From Azolla caroliniana (Eukaryota > Polypodiophyta), in contig JBHGNT010000002.1 of NCBI GenBank assembly GCA_043228905.1, forward strand, positions 4,836,001 to 4,900,000: 64,000 nt of DNA, given 5' to 3'. Numbering within the stretch: the first letter of the stretch is position 1; every line of letters starts with the position of its first letter. This document shows, piece after piece, positions 32,014 to 44,238 of this stretch. Made by a program: the position numbers and the translations under genes. The notes beneath the pieces were generated by a model. It searched no databases. It was not told the DNA's origin and was given only the letters and a program-made list of their open reading frames with translations.

Positions 32014-34581
32014 ACACTCCCCCTCAAGCTCAACCTGAGGTGGGGTCGTAGTGTCGACCTCTGTGGCAGTCGGTTCTTTCAACCGACTCCTCCTGGCGTC
32101 ACTCCGCCTTGCTCGCGCTCCTCGTCCGGTCCGGTCCCGTTTGCCGCGACCCCTTTGGTTCTGCGTGCCTCGACCCTCTCGGTCGGCATGTCTGCTCAAT
32201 AGGCCCATCTCAGCACTCACGTTGTTGTGACTCCGGCGCTTGCCGATCCGTCGATTCTCCCACGATGGCATCGACTTCCGTTGTGTCCGTGTCCCCTTGG
32301 TCTTCAGTCGATCCGACTCATCCGGATCCATCTGTTGATCCGAGTCAGCTGTCTCCGATTCGTTCCAGCTCTTGTCCGAATCGGTACACTCCGATTCGAC
32401 TTCCGACTTCAGGCCTCTCACCACATCGGACCACTTTCGTGTCTTGGCCTTCTCCATGCTTCCCTCGACTTCTTCAGCCGGTGAACCGAAATCGAATTCT
32501 TCATTCGACTCCGCATCATGGTCAGTACCGTCGTGATGACCTCCGCACAGCTTGCACTTCTCTTCCTGAGTGCACAACTCTTCTTCACAGCCGCTTGCTC
32601 CGACCTTTTCGGATGTGTCGACTTCCTTCGCCGACTCGGCTTCCTTTATCTTCTTGTCTCCTCTTCTTCCGGCTCTCCTCTTACCGACGGGTTCAACAGT
32701 TTGTTGGCCTTTGCCCGTTTCGATAGAGACTTTGTCCTTGCTTCTCCCCCTCAACTGCGGCACGTCGAGATGCTGAACACCAAGCATGTCGGTAAAGTGC
32801 TACAACTTGTCCGATCCGAGCGGCTTGGTGAAGATGTCGGCAACTTGCCGATCCGTATGAACATACCGTAGGTCAACTTCACCGCTCAGGACCCGCTCAC
32901 GCACGAAGTGGTAGTGCACCTCGATGTGCTTTGTGCGAGCATGGAACACAGGGTTCCTGGCGAGCTACAGGCTGCTCATGTTATCGCAGTAAATCGGGAT
33001 CGGGGTCAGCACCTCGATCCGCAAGTCTCGCAGCAGTCGCCGAAGCCAGATGGCTTCACAAGTGGCAACGGTAGCGGCCCGGTACTCAGCCTCAGTGCTT
33101 GACAAAGCCACTGTGGGCTGCTTCTTGTTGCTCCATGCAACGGCCGCGCTACCTATGGAGAACATGTATCCGGAAGTGGAGCGGCGATCAGACGCATCGC
33201 CGGCCCAATCAGCATCTGTGTAACCGGCAAGCTCTTCGGGTATACCTCGCCGGTATAGCAGTCCCTGGTCCTTAGTGCCGCTGACATACCGTAATATTCT
33301 TTGCGCGCACTGAAGGTGCTCCACGGTCGGCTTCTGCATGAACTGACTCACCATGTCGACCAGATAGCTGATGTCGGGTCGGGTGATGGTTAAGTAGATT
33401 TGGCTTCCGACAACCTGTCAGAACCGTTTCTCATTGCAGGCTGGTCCGGAGTTGGGACGGAGCTTCTGGTTCCGATCCAGGGGTGTGGAGATAGGGCGAC
33501 AATCCGACATGCCGAACTTATACAGCATATTCAACACGTAATGTCGTTGTGAGAGCAATATGCCGTCGGGGGTCTGGATCACTTCGATCCCAAGAAAATA
33601 ATGGAGGTCCCCCAGGTCCTTCATTTCGAATGCGTCCGACAACTGGGACTTGACGCGGTTGATTTCCGGAAGACCCGGTCCGGTGATGACTAAATCATCC
33701 ACATACAAGAGTATACATACCGGACCGTTAGAGCCTTGCCGGATGAACAACGAAGAGTCCGACTTAGAGACAACAAACCCCAGCTTACGCAACCGGTGCG
33801 TGATCTTCGCGTTCCAAGCTCGGGGGGCTTGCTTCAAGCCGTAAAGCGACTTCTTCAGTCGGCATACCGCCGATTTGTTCATCTCCGATTGAAATCTGGG
33901 GGGTTGAGTCATAAAGACTTCTTCTTCAAGCTCTCCTTGAAGGAAGGCGTTCTTCACATCCATATGGTGAAGATGCCACCCCCTTGCCATAGCAACTGCC
34001 AGTACCACACGAACCGTCGTCATCTTCGCCACAAGAGCGAAGGTCTCGTCGTAGTCGATTCCGTGGGTCTGCGCGTATCCCTTCGCCACTAACCGGGCTT
34101 TGTACCGATTAACAGAACCGTCGGCGTTGTACTTGACCTTGTACACCCACTTGCATCCAATCGGTTTACAGTGACGGGGAGGATCAACTAGGTCCCAAGT
34201 TTCTTTGGCATCGAGTGCCCGCATTTCTTCGTCCATAGCGGCACGCCAATTTGCATCCTTTGATGCTTCTGCGTAGCTCTCCGGCTCGCGCACTTCTGTC
34301 ACCTTAGTCATGTACGCATAATGATGCGCCATGTATTCATTGTACCCGTACCGCACGACGGGTTCCTTCTGACGGGTTGATCGGCGCAACGCACCGTCAC
34401 CTGATTTGAGGCCCTTCTTGGCCAATTCGGTCTTCGTTGCTGAAGATCTGCCTTTCTCCTTTCCGAAGTCGGATACGCACCGATCCGACTCATCGTTGCC
34501 GGTTTCGAATTCCGGCATCTTCCTCTTCCCCTTCTCTTTGCGCGTGAACCGTTTCCTTGGTTCCTTGCGCGGGGAGAGCAC
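32011..34581 (-). pseudogene. Copia B reverse transcriptase, RNase H and C-terminal extension
   Basis: One frame with two stops. Reverse transcriptase (34400-33420): LVDPPRHCKPIGCKWVYKVK, then [16 protein letters not shown] and ILLYVDDLVITG with the catalytic YVDD. TGA at 33418 lies before QVVGSQIYL; RNase H (33354-32965) has GYTDADWAGDASDRRSTSGY and LSSTEAEYRAA; TAG at 32965 interrupts it. After the normal end of RNase H the frame continues for about 240 residues of charged sequence with CKLCGGHHDGTDHD, ending at 32011 at the LTR boundary. Most Copia pols end soon after RNase H, so this tail is unusual. A related tail is in Copia A. Confidence 0.9.
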
Positions 34582-34599
34582 GACAGAGTCTCCACCACT

Positions 34600-36371
34600 T
34601 GTCGTCCTTCATCTAACTGGTCCAACCGACTCAGTCGCTCGTTCGGTCCACTCAACCGCAACGATTCCGGACTCTCATCTTGAGTCCCGGCTTCATCATC
34701 CTCTTCCAAGGCTGATTCAGGCTCATTGGCCTGATCTTCCAGCATTCGGTCGGGATCGGAAGTCGGAGTCGGTACGGAGTACCAAGATGCCGATTCATCG
34801 AACTCGACATCCCGGCTAACTCGGGCTTCCTTCGTCCGGGGGTTATAGCACTTATACCCCTTTTGCTCTTGAGCATAGCCGACTAGGATGCATTTTTCCG
34901 ATTTTGCATCCAGCTTCCTCCGCTTCTGATCTGGCACATGCACATACGCTAGGCTGCCGAATATCCGAAGGTGTCTTAAGTTCGGCTTGCGCCCGAAATA
35001 CTGCTCATGAGCTGACACCCTGTCACCAATGCGGTTTTGTATGTAGACGGCTGTCTCGACCGCCTCCGCCCAGTAGAACCGGGGTATGCTCTTCTCCTCC
35101 AGCATTGTCCTTGCCGCTTCGACGAGTGTCCGGTTCTTTCTTTCGGCCACACCGTTTTGCTCCGGTGTGTATCTGCAGCTGAACTCTCGCCGAATTCCCT
35201 TCTGTTGCAGATAACTAGTGAATTGGCCGGAAAAATATTCCTTTCCGCCATCCGACCGAAGGCATTTGATCTTCCTCTCCGGTTCCCATTCCACCATCTT
35301 CTGGAGGCTCCGGAAACAGTCGAAGACTTCGCTCTTCCGCTCAATGAGGTAGATCCAAGTATGTCGAGTATAGTCGTCGATGAAGGAGACGAAGTACCGG
35401 CTCCCGCCAAGGCTTACACTTTGTGCCGGTCCCCACACATCCGAATGGATGAGATCGAGCTTGTTACGGCTCCGGTTCCGTTCGGTGGGGAATGGAAGCC
35501 GGTGTTGCTTCCCAAGTTGGCAGGCTTCACAAATTTCGGCTCTCCCGTCGCTGAACTTTGGCAAACCGAAAACGACTTGTTTCGTTTGCAGGTCTTGAAG
35601 CCTCCGGTAGTTGACGTGGCTTATCCGCTTGTGCCATAGGTCGATGTCCGACTCGACCTTCTGTCGTTTCGCGAACAGAGCGGTGCCAATGTCATTGGTG
35701 TTGAGGATAAACATCCTCCCGTCTCTGCGCCCTTGCGCAATGACTTCGCCCTCATCTTCAATGAAGCACCCGAGGTGCGTAAACCGCACCTACATCCCTT
35801 GGTCGACAATCTGACCGACGGACACCAGGTTCTTCGTGATCGTCGGAACGTGTAATACGTTCATCAGCTTCCCTTTCTGTCCGACGTGGCTTAGAGGGAC
35901 TTCTCCGACGTGCACGATTGGGTGTGGTGTGTCGTCTCCGGTTTCGACTACTCCTGGTTGATCCGGTTTCTCCAGAAAGGAAAACCACTCTTTGTGGCTC
36001 GTCATGTGGTTCGACGCGCCGGAATCAACATACCACACTTCCTCCGTTTTGGAAGTGGTCTTCTTCATTGAGTTTGCCTTGTGATTCATCACCAAGGCTG
36101 GCCCCTTACCGGCCTTCCCGGTTCCGGATCCTCCTGATCCGTTTGTGTAGTGCGAGTTTTGCCGGCCATCCTTACCGGTCTTGCCGGATCCGGATTTGTC
36201 CATATCGGCACGCTTTCTCCAACACTCGCTTTCCCTGTGGCCTTTTTTGCCATAGTACCAGCATTCCGTAGCGGATTTGTCTTGCCGGCCTCCGGCACCG
36301 CCTTGACTCCCCCTACTTGTGGAAGTCCTGGAACTGCTGTCGGCACACTCATAGTGCCTCCGTTCCTGCTC
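34600..36371 (-). pseudogene. Copia B protease and integrase
   Basis: Protease: VWYVDSGASNHMTSH (about 36040) with the Asp-Ser-Gly active site. After a TAG at 35790, the pre-integrase zinc domain: LWHKRISHVNYRRLQDL and ICEACQLGKQHRLPF. The integrase core has LIHSDVWGP, FIDDYTRHTWIY and DGGKEYFSGQF, with the expected Asp, Asp, Glu spacing. Then RHLRIFGSLAYVHVP. A frameshift near 34600 separates it from the reverse transcriptase frame. Confidence 0.9.
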
Positions 36372-36995
36372 TTACCTGCCGCCTCCATTGCGTGCCGACC
36401 CACCTCTTCCACCACGCCCATAGTGCCGATCCGTTCCCGTGTACAGCATCCGGTTGTCCGGGGATGCACTGGTAGATGCACCGGCGTGGTTCTCCTCTAC
36501 AAGGAGCATCGACTGTAAGTTGAAGAATGAGGGGGTATTCTCCCTTGTACACACCGCAGTCCGGAACGCTCTGAACTTGGACGCCAGGCCTCCGAGACAT
36601 ACCTGCACCATCTCGTCTTCCTCTACGGTAACATTGATAGAGGCGAGCGAGTCGTAGATCTCCTTTATCCGGCCCGTGTAGTCTGCCACAGACATGTTCT
36701 TCTGTCGAACATTGCTCAACTCATGTCTGAGTTGCAGCTTCCGGGCAGTGGTGCTTGCGGCGAAAACCTTTTTCAGGTTCCCCCAAGCATCCTTTGGTGT
36801 CTTGGCGTCACGGATGTGGCTGAGCAGCTGATCGCCGACACTGGACGCGAATCAGTACATCACCCTGCTTGTTGCCTGTTCCCATACCGGGAAGTCCTTG
36901 TGTGCCGAGTCGGGTGCCGCATCATTCGCTCCTTCGACATAACTCCAGTATCTGTGTCCAAGCAGGTACTGGTGCATCTTGTAAGACCAGGATGC
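36200..36995 (-). pseudogene. Copia B gag (UBN2 type) with altered zinc knuckle
   Basis: Starts within gag at KMHQYLLGHRYWSYVEGAND, just after the fused LTR piece. TKDAWGNLKKVF-like and KLQLRHELSNVRQKNMSVAD segments identify the UBN2 Copia gag family. A TAA at 36372 interrupts it. The knuckle (about 36245) reads CWYYGKKGHRESEC: Tyr stands where the second Cys of CX2CX4HX4C should be. Confidence 0.85.
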
Positions 36996-37072
36996 GTCTC
37001 GCTTACCGGCTCCGGCTTATTCAGCCGATCCGGCTCCGGTTGAGCTTGCCGCTCCACGACATCCGCCCCCAC

Positions 37073-39046
37073 CTAACCGCGCATCCACCGGTATGTGCCA
37101 AATAGACTCTTGTCGGAGAAGACCAGCCCGCGCTTACCCTTCGTCCTCAGGATCGCCATTCGCTCCAACCGGTTGTCCTCACTATCCAAGTCGTTCGGGT
37201 CCGGTTCATCCTCGTGATGCTTTTTGAACGCTTTGATCCTTTTCCCGGCCACCGGTACTGCCATCCTCGTCCCATCAAGCTCCGTGAGATGGTAGGTTCC
37301 ATTGTCGTTGGCGCTTGTCACCACGTAAGGCCCGAACCACCTCCTTGCGAACTTCCGCATCGCCTTGTGTTGGTTGTCGAGGTTGTTGTCATATACCAGA
37401 ACCAAGTCGCCTTCCTCGATTTTCTTTGGCCTTAGTCGGTGAGTCCGATCGAATCGTCCCTTGTTCTTTACCCTCGCAACCGGCAACTTTTCCAATCCAA
37501 GTCGTCCGGGTCCGGTTCATCCTCGTGCCGCTTTTTGAACGCTTTGATCCTTTTCCCGGCCACCGGTACTGCCATCCTCGTCCCGTCAAGTCCGCGAGAT
37601 GGTAGGTCTCGTTGTCGTTGGCACTTGTCACCACGTAAGGCCCGAACCACCTCCTTGCGAACTTCTGCATCGCCTTGTGCTGGTTGTCGAGGCTGTTGTC
37701 ATATACCAGAACCTAGTCGCCTTCCTCGATTTTCTTCGGCCTTAGTCGGTGAGTCCGATCAAATCGTCCCTTGTTCTTTACCCTCGCGGCCCGCAACTTT
37801 TCCGTGGCTCGTTCCACATCCTCCGGTCTTCGCTCGAGCTGTCGGATCCGCGCCGCTAACAGCTCCTCCCGGCTCATCTCGTCTCTCCAGTCCACTGTGG
37901 CCCATGAGGAGATCGTTCCCTCCATTGGCATGACTGGCTTCTGCCCGTACATCAACTCCACCGGCATGAACCCTGTTACCGAACTATACGTAGTTCGGTC
38001 GGCCCACAACGCATAGGGTAAGAGTCGTGGCCAGTTTCCGACTTGGCCTCCACATGCCCGCACTAACGCTTTGACGATCGGCCCGTGTCCGCGTTCCACC
38101 TTCCCGTTCGCCTCCGGATTGTACGTCGTGGTGAGCGAGAGTTTAACCCCTAGCTGGTCAATAGCTCTTCAGCCTCTTGTGCGTCCAGTTCCCCGCGGTC
38201 GGCTACGATCTTTCCTACGCACCCGTACCGGCATACCACTTCTTTGATAAAAAATCGGCAGACGGCCACGGTCGTTTTGTTCGGCAACGCTCGGCCTTCC
38301 ACCTGGTTCGTCAGGTCCTCTCAAGCCAACACCAAATATCGCATTTGCCCTACCCCCATCGGCATCGTCACCAGATCCACCATCCACTTGAAGTGGACGG
38401 TCGAAGGGTAGGTCGGGTGGAGCTCGTCCCGATGTCGAACTATGGAGTGCATCTGACAACTTTCACAAGCCGTCACGAACCGATGCACGTCCCGGTATAG
38501 TCCCGGCCACTAGTACTTCCCCTTCAGCTTCCCGAATGTGGCCCACGTCCCGCGGTGTTTAGCCTAGGAACTCTCGTGGTACGCCGTCAGCAGTCCCACC
38601 TATTTCTCTTCCTTCGCCACAACCTGGAGCGGGATGTCGTTTCTCTTCTTCCGGTGCTTCCATATGCACCCATCCCGTAGGAAGAATCAGTACGCTTTCT
38701 TTCGAATCCGGTTGGTCTCTTCCTTCGTCCATGCCACGTCCAGTGTCATTGTCTTCAGGAACCCGCCGATCTGGAGCCACTACCCGTCGTACTTGCTCTC
38801 GTCGAACTTGTTAAGCGCCGGAGTGCTCCCCTTCCTTGTTGCTACGTAAGCCGTCTCGAAGAAGTCCACGCCAACTTCTTCGTCCTCCGAAACCATGTCG
38901 TCCTCATCATTGAATCTCACCCTCGAAAGCATGTCGGCCATGGCGTTGTCCTTTCCGGAAATGTGTCGTATTTCCGGATTCAGGGACTTAATGTACGCTA
39001 TCCACCTGAGCATTGCCATGTCCGGCATCGCGCATCCGGAAACCAT
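37073..39046 (-). pseudogene. Gypsy RNase H end and integrase, frameshifted
   Basis: 39046-38780 begins with LRWIAYIKSLNPEIRHISGK, the RNase H end, then DNAMADMLSRVRF. Shifted frames at 38600-38100 carry the integrase zinc region (CESCQMHS, HFKWMVDLV) and the catalytic core. 38099-37713 has YALWADRTTYSSVTGFMPVE, and GRFDRTHRLRPKKIEEGDLV and RRWFGPYVV mark the C-terminal domain. The last 300 bp are duplicated. The protein ends at TAG 37073, beside the purine tract. Confidence 0.8.
37184..37805. repeat. 311-bp tandem duplication in gypsy integrase
   Basis: ATCCAAGTCG begins both copies (37184 and 37495). The offset of 311 is not a multiple of three. Both encode FARRWFGPYVVTSANDN. Copy divergence is low. 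Confidence 0.9.
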
Positions 39047-39720
39047 ACCGAGAATCCCTTAGCACGTTGTTCATTGCATTCACCATGTGGGCTACCGAGT
39101 TCGTCCCTCCTTGCGGAAGGGTACACATCCGTACTAGGCCGAGAGGAGTCTGCATCGTCGTAATGTCCCTGCTCTCCATGGCTAGCTAGAATTGATCGTA
39201 TCCCGAGTACAGATCGTCGACCGAGTAAATTGACCTTCCGGCGAAGGCCTTCACGAACTCGTCTATGGTCAGTCCGATTCCTACTTTCCGAATGGTCACC
39301 TTGTCGACCGGTTGCAGGTCCTGAATGAAGTGCAGCGTGCCGTTCTTCTTGGGCACGGTAAACCACCGATTAGAATACGAGGCACTTGACGGTTCGAGGA
39401 TGCCCATATCCATCTTCTGTTTCAGCAGTTCCATCAGCTTTGGGATGTGAGTTCTTGGTACTGGAATCGGTTTGAGATTCCACAGTACATGCGGTTCCGT
39501 GAAGATCACCATTGGTTCCATAATCGTCGGGTCTACACACCCGATCTCCTCCGGCGAGAATGTGAAGGCCTTCCCGTGCCTCCCGAGCATTCTCCAAAAC
39601 CGGTCCTCCTCCGCCAGCAGTAGAAAGCCACCCCCACCGATCTTGAGCTCTCGTAGCATTATGTCGGTGAATCAGTGTCCTATGCCAGCTGGATCTCGTA
39701 AGCTTGGGTCTGACCCGACA
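39000..39720 (-). pseudogene. Gypsy reverse transcriptase, catalytic centre deleted
   Basis: From the Copia C border: ELKIGGGGFLLLAEEDRFWR, HVLWNLKPIPVPRTHIPKL, MDMGILEPSSASYSNRWFTV, SIYSVDDLYSGYDQF, a stop at 39186, then TTMQTPLGLVRMCTLPQGGT and AMNNVLRDS. The next residues should lead to the FLDD catalytic motif. Instead, at about 39040, sequence jumps with a frame change to the end of RNase H. Confidence 0.85.
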
Positions 39721-40020
39721 GTTGGGGACAAGGCCGTCAATGTGGAAGTGCCAGCAACATCCGTGATGAAGGAATCTGTGTATGCATGAGCAAGATAGAC
39801 ACAGAGAGAGAGAGAGAGAGAGAGAGAGGCACAAAGGAAACGTTATATTCCAATAGCAACCGTTACAAATGTCAACCAACCTTCACTAAAGGTTACAAAG
39901 TCACTTTATATAGTGACTATCCTAGGGCAACTGCCCTTTATGCTATTTACAGAAATAGCCCGAACTTGGGTTGTCCAAAGGAACAGTGTGAATACGGCCA
40001 TTATACACTCGTATTCGATG
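39720..40020 (-). repeat. 3' LTR of Copia C
   Basis: Matches the 5' LTR, with a handful of transitions and a longer (GA)n run (39801-39828). Both terminal dinucleotides differ from TG...CA (plus-strand ends AG at 39720 and TG at 40019). Confidence 0.85.
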
Positions 40021-40208
40021 CTCCCCCGTAATGGGCGTATACATGGGTTATCTTAATGAATTACAGGTATATATACAAGATTTATCGGACAGATTGGTTT
40101 TGTCAAAGTTGGTAAGATCCGAAGACAGAAGACCAAATCGGTCGGGTCGGAAGAGCTAAAGCCAATCCTCAAAGAACCGATGTCGGTGGTCCGAAACCAT
40201 CCTTTTAT

Positions 40209-41889
40209 TTAACCAAACCGATTTTTCGTTACGCCCATTTGGTGCCGAAGGGACCGGAAACGATCCATCGAAAGACAATTGGTCATTCCATCTGCGACAT
40301 TATCGGTTGTGGATATCTTCTCAAGACCGATTTTCCCTGAAATGACACAGTCCCGAACGAAGTGATATCGAATGTCAATATGCTTAGAGGCGTTGTGGTG
40401 AACCGAATTTTTTTGACAAAGCAACAACACCCTGACTGTTGTTGTAGACAACTGGAGCCGAGTCGGAGTTGACCTGTCGAAACGTGTGCGCCAGCCGACC
40501 GAGTCATAAAGCTTCTTTTGCCGCGTCGAACACAGCTACATATTCTGCTTCGATTGTTGAGGTGGTTGTGCACTCCTGAAGTTTTGACTTCCACGAGATT
40601 GCTCCATTGCCGAATTTGAAACAGTATCTGGTTGTTGATTTCCAACTGTCCACATAGCCGGTGAAGTCCGAGTCGGTGTAACCGACTACGCCTGAGGTTG
40701 AGTTCGGGCCGAAAAGAATGTCGTGGTCTTTTGTGCCAGCTAGATATCTGAACACATGCTTGACTGCGTTCCAGTGTGATCGGCCGGGGTTGTGCATGAA
40801 TCTGCTGACGACTCCTACGGCGTGAGAAATATCAGGCCGTGTCGCAACCATCGCGTACATGAGGGAGCCGACTGCCGGTGCATACGGTACTGACTTCATA
40901 TCTTCCCCCTCCGAACCAGATGTCAGACAGTCTCGCAGAGACAACCGAAGGTTAATGGGGAGCGGGGTCGAACCAGACTTGGTTGATTGCATGTTGAAGC
41001 ATTCTAAGACACATCCGATGTAGTTGGTTTGAGACAAGAAAAGTTGTTGTGTATCGCGATACCGACTAATCTTCATACCAAGTATGTGTCTTGCCGGACC
41101 GAGGTCCTTCATGGCAAACTTCAACCGCAGTTGCCGAACGAGTTCGGTGAGCTCTCCGGCATGCCGATCGGAGAGTAGCATGTCGTCCACGTAGATGATG
41201 AGGAAGACGGGAGACCCTTCTTGAGCTGTTTTGGTGAAGAGACATTGGTCCTCATCGCTCTTTGAGAAGCCGACCGATTGGATGAAGTCGTCGAACTTCT
41301 TGTACCACTGTCGGGGTGCCGGTTTCAAGCCGTAGAGACTCTTCTTGAGTCGATAGACTAGATGTTCCTGGCCGGATGCCACAAAGCCTTTCGGCTGCTC
41401 CATATAGATTTCCTCCTATAGGTCACCGTGGAGGAATGTTGTTTCTACATCTAGCTGAATCAGCTCCAAGTTGTCGGCGGCCACGACGCCGAGCATGAAA
41501 CGAAGGGTCGTCATTTTCACCATTGGTGAAAAGATTTCCTCGAAGTCGACGCCATATTCTTGTCGAAATCCCTTCGCAACTAATCTGGCCTTATACTTTG
41601 GGGTGGTCGAGTCGGACGTCTCTTTTAGTCGATAGACCCACTTACACGGAAGAGCACGTCGATTCTTTGGTAATTCGACCAAGTCCCAAGTCTTGTTTGC
41701 CCGAATGGAGTGCATTTCCGACTCCATCGCCAGATGCCATGTGGCTGAATTGGCAGATGTCGTTGCTTCTTCGTAAGACGTCGGTTCGCCGACGTCGGTA
41801 AAGAAAATTTCGGGAGAGTACCTCTCCGGAGGTTGCGACAGTCTCTCGGATCTGCGAGGTATGAGTAGACTAGTCGCACCGGGTGTCAA
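40209..41889 (-). pseudogene. Copia C reverse transcriptase and RNase H
   Basis: PTSYEEATTSANSATWHLAM and NRRALPCKWVYRLKE open the reverse transcriptase; a TAG at 41416 splits HGDL from EEIYMEQPKGF; FLIIYVDDMLLSD is the catalytic YVDD (about 41190). RNase H: GYTDSDFTGYVDSWKSTTRY and TSTIEAEYVAVFDAAKEA, a TGA at 40504, a frameshift, then KHIDIRYHFVRDCV and TTDNVADGMTNCLS. Confidence 0.9.
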
Positions 41890-42099
41890 TGTCGGATGGT
41901 CGGGAACCGAGCCATTCGGCTGTGCCGAATCGGTGGATTCGGTGCGAGAGTTGTCGGTTACCCGACCCGTGAAACCGATCTCGTGTTGTGGGTTGGGCTG
42001 TCATGAAGGGTTGGCACTTCGGAAAATATTACCCTTCGGACTTCAATAGGCCTTTCGGCCATTTTATGCATAGCCGACTCGTTGAACACGACGTCCAAA

Positions 42100-42995
42100 C
42101 TTCGGACGATTTGTCAGTGCTCGGGGTCCCAAAGTCGGTATCCGATCTCGCCATCGGGTCCATATCCAAGAAAAACACATTTCCTTGACCTTGGTTCAAG
42201 TTTCCGACGGTCGTCTTTCGATATGAGAGCATACGCCTCGCAACCGAAGATCCTCAGTTTGTCATAATTCGGCTTACTGTCGGTCCATATTTCCAGAGGT
42301 ATTTGAAGTCCTAGAGGTCTACTTGGGGACATATTTATTATGTGTACTGTCGTAAGTAGAGCCTCCGCCCAGAAGCCATCCGATAGTCCGGAGTGTTGGA
42401 GCATGGATACTACGCATTCTTGAATAGTCCAATTCATGTGTTCAGCAATTCCGTTCTGCTCCGGACTATAGGGTGTCGTATATTCATGTCGAATGTCGTG
42501 TTCCCGACAGAATTTGACGAATTCTTTAGACTTGAATTCTCCTCCATTGTCGGTTCAAAGACATTTCAGTTTCAGACTGGTCTGATTTTCGACCATTGCA
42601 AGCCATTTGGAGAAGATCGAGAACACCTAATCTTTGGTTCTGATGGGGTAAGCCCACACCTTCCAAGTCGAGTCGTCAATAAAACTGACAAAGTACGAAG
42701 CACCGCCGAGAGACTGATGTGGCATTGGGCCACAAACGTCCGAGTGGACCAAATCAAGGGGACTCGATTCTCTTGGTGCTGATGTCAGGTGTGATGTGGC
42801 TACCTGTTTGCCGTATTGGCAATGCTCGCAGAATTGGTGATCCGAGAAAGAGAGTTTGGGGACGTAACCGGCTCTAGATAGGTGCATTATGCCGGCCTTG
42901 CTGAGGTGTCCAAGTCGTCCGTGCCATAACGATGACATGGGGATATCAACAAAAAATAAGTCACCCTTTCTGAGTGTGACATATAAAGGATACAA
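42100..42995 (-). pseudogene. Copia C integrase
   Basis: Pre-integrase zinc domain SSLWHGRLGHLSKAGIMHL and FCEHCQYGKQ, then LDLVHSDVCGPM and YFVSFIDDST of the core. A frameshift near 42625, then TDNGGEFKSKEF with TGA in place of Arg just before it (about 42556). The region ends with RIFGCEAYALISKDDRRKLE and CVFLGYGPDGEIGYRLWD. Confidence 0.85.
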
Positions 42996-43226
42996 GGAAT
43001 GTACCTTTGGTCCTCAAGCAAGCAGGAGGTTCCCTTTGTGGAGTGTCCACCCTCCTTATGAGAATCCAGCACGGATGCCGGCTTCGTCAAGTTGTCCGAC
43101 TGAGATCAAGGGTCTTGAAAGCTCAGGAACGTGTCAGACGTTATGTAGTAGGAGTGTAGAGCCTCCCAGAAGATTGAGCTCTACGGTGCCGATTCCGATT
43201 ATAGCACAATGTTGCGAGTTTCCGAC

Positions 43227-44238
43227 TCAAACTGAGTCGGAGTGCCGGTCCGAGTATTGCTGAAACTGAGATTGGTGAGGTGTCACATGATACAATGCGC
43301 CCGAGTCTAGGAGCCATGTGCTCAATTCCTCAATCGTAAGCAGAACTTCTGATTCGACTGGGTTCTCTATGGACAGTATGTTCGGGTCGATCGTCAAAAT
43401 TTCGGCTGAAGAGCCGACGTAGTTGACCTCCTCATGCCAGCTACTCTTCTGATCCGCTCTCTGAGCTTTGTCGGTTTTTGCTTTGAGTGCTCGGTAGTCG
43501 GCTTTGATGTGTCCCGGTTTCTTGCAGTAGTTGCAGATTCGATTGTCTCGGGACTTGCTCCGGCTTCGTTGATTGTTCGGCGGTCGGGAAGAACTTCTTC
43601 CCCGGTTGTTCGATCGGTCGGTCGAACCTTGTACTACGTAAGCTTCATCTGCCGAGTCTTTGGCGAAAGACTTTCTCCGAGTTGCTTCAGTCAGGATTGC
43701 GCTCGTGACTTCAGAGTACTTAACTGCAGCTGTTGAAGCATTGCACACGGTTGTAACGAAAGTTTCCCATGAAGAGGGGAGACTACTCATGAGTATCATT
43801 GCTCTAAGTTCATCCTCGATTGTTGTCCCCTGAGATGAGATTTGGGAGCTTATGCTTTCGTACTCGTTAAGGTGTGCCCGAACCGAATTTGATTCTTTCA
43901 TCCGCAAGTTGTAGAGACACCTGATTAGATACATCTTCGTTGCAGCAACCTTCTTTTCATAAGTTTCTGACAGTTTTCCAAAGTTCAAACGTTGTCGTGC
44001 ATGATTGCATTGTGAAGTACACTGACTCTGACAAGTGCATCCGAATCGTGGCACGGACGATTCTGTCCAGCTTTAGCCAGTCGTTTGCCTTGTATGCCTC
44101 TGGAGGATTTTCATTCTCAATCGAGTCTATCTAACCCTTGACTATGAGATAGTCCTGCATTTGTTCCTTCTAGAAGTTGAAGTTCGAACCATCAAACCTC
44201 CTTAGACTCATCTCCGATGAGCCGGATGTTGATGCCAT
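43227..44238 (-). pseudogene. Copia C gag and protease
   Basis: ATG 44238 with early TAG stops, then LNEYESISSQISSQGTTIED and ILMSSLPSSWETFVTTVCN (UBN2-type gag). The zinc knuckle reads CNYCKKPGHIKADY: the last Cys of CX2CX4HX4C is Tyr. The protease motif is TWLLDSGALYHVTPHQ (about 43320). The frame ends at TGA 43227 (SDSV stop VGNS). Confidence 0.85.

Larger units (their letters stand above)
31570..37054 (-). mobile_element. LTR-Copia element B
   Basis: Minus-strand element of the Copia A family. The 3' LTR is about 31570-32013 and starts TGTTGAGCGGCAAGC after the purine tract GAGGGGGAG. The 5' LTR survives only as about 60 bp (36992-37054), fused on one side to the gypsy 3' LTR start and on the other directly to gag. 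Primer site and gag start are deleted. Gag, protease, integrase, reverse transcriptase and RNase H follow in Copia order. Confidence 0.9.

Noticed and set aside
32109-32871. Plus-strand ORFs up to 205 aa opposite Copia B
   Set aside because: Antisense shadows of the charged Copia B tail in GC-rich sequence.
34904-35639. Plus-strand ORF of 200 aa
   Set aside because: Antisense shadow of the Copia B integrase, which has clear family motifs on the minus strand.
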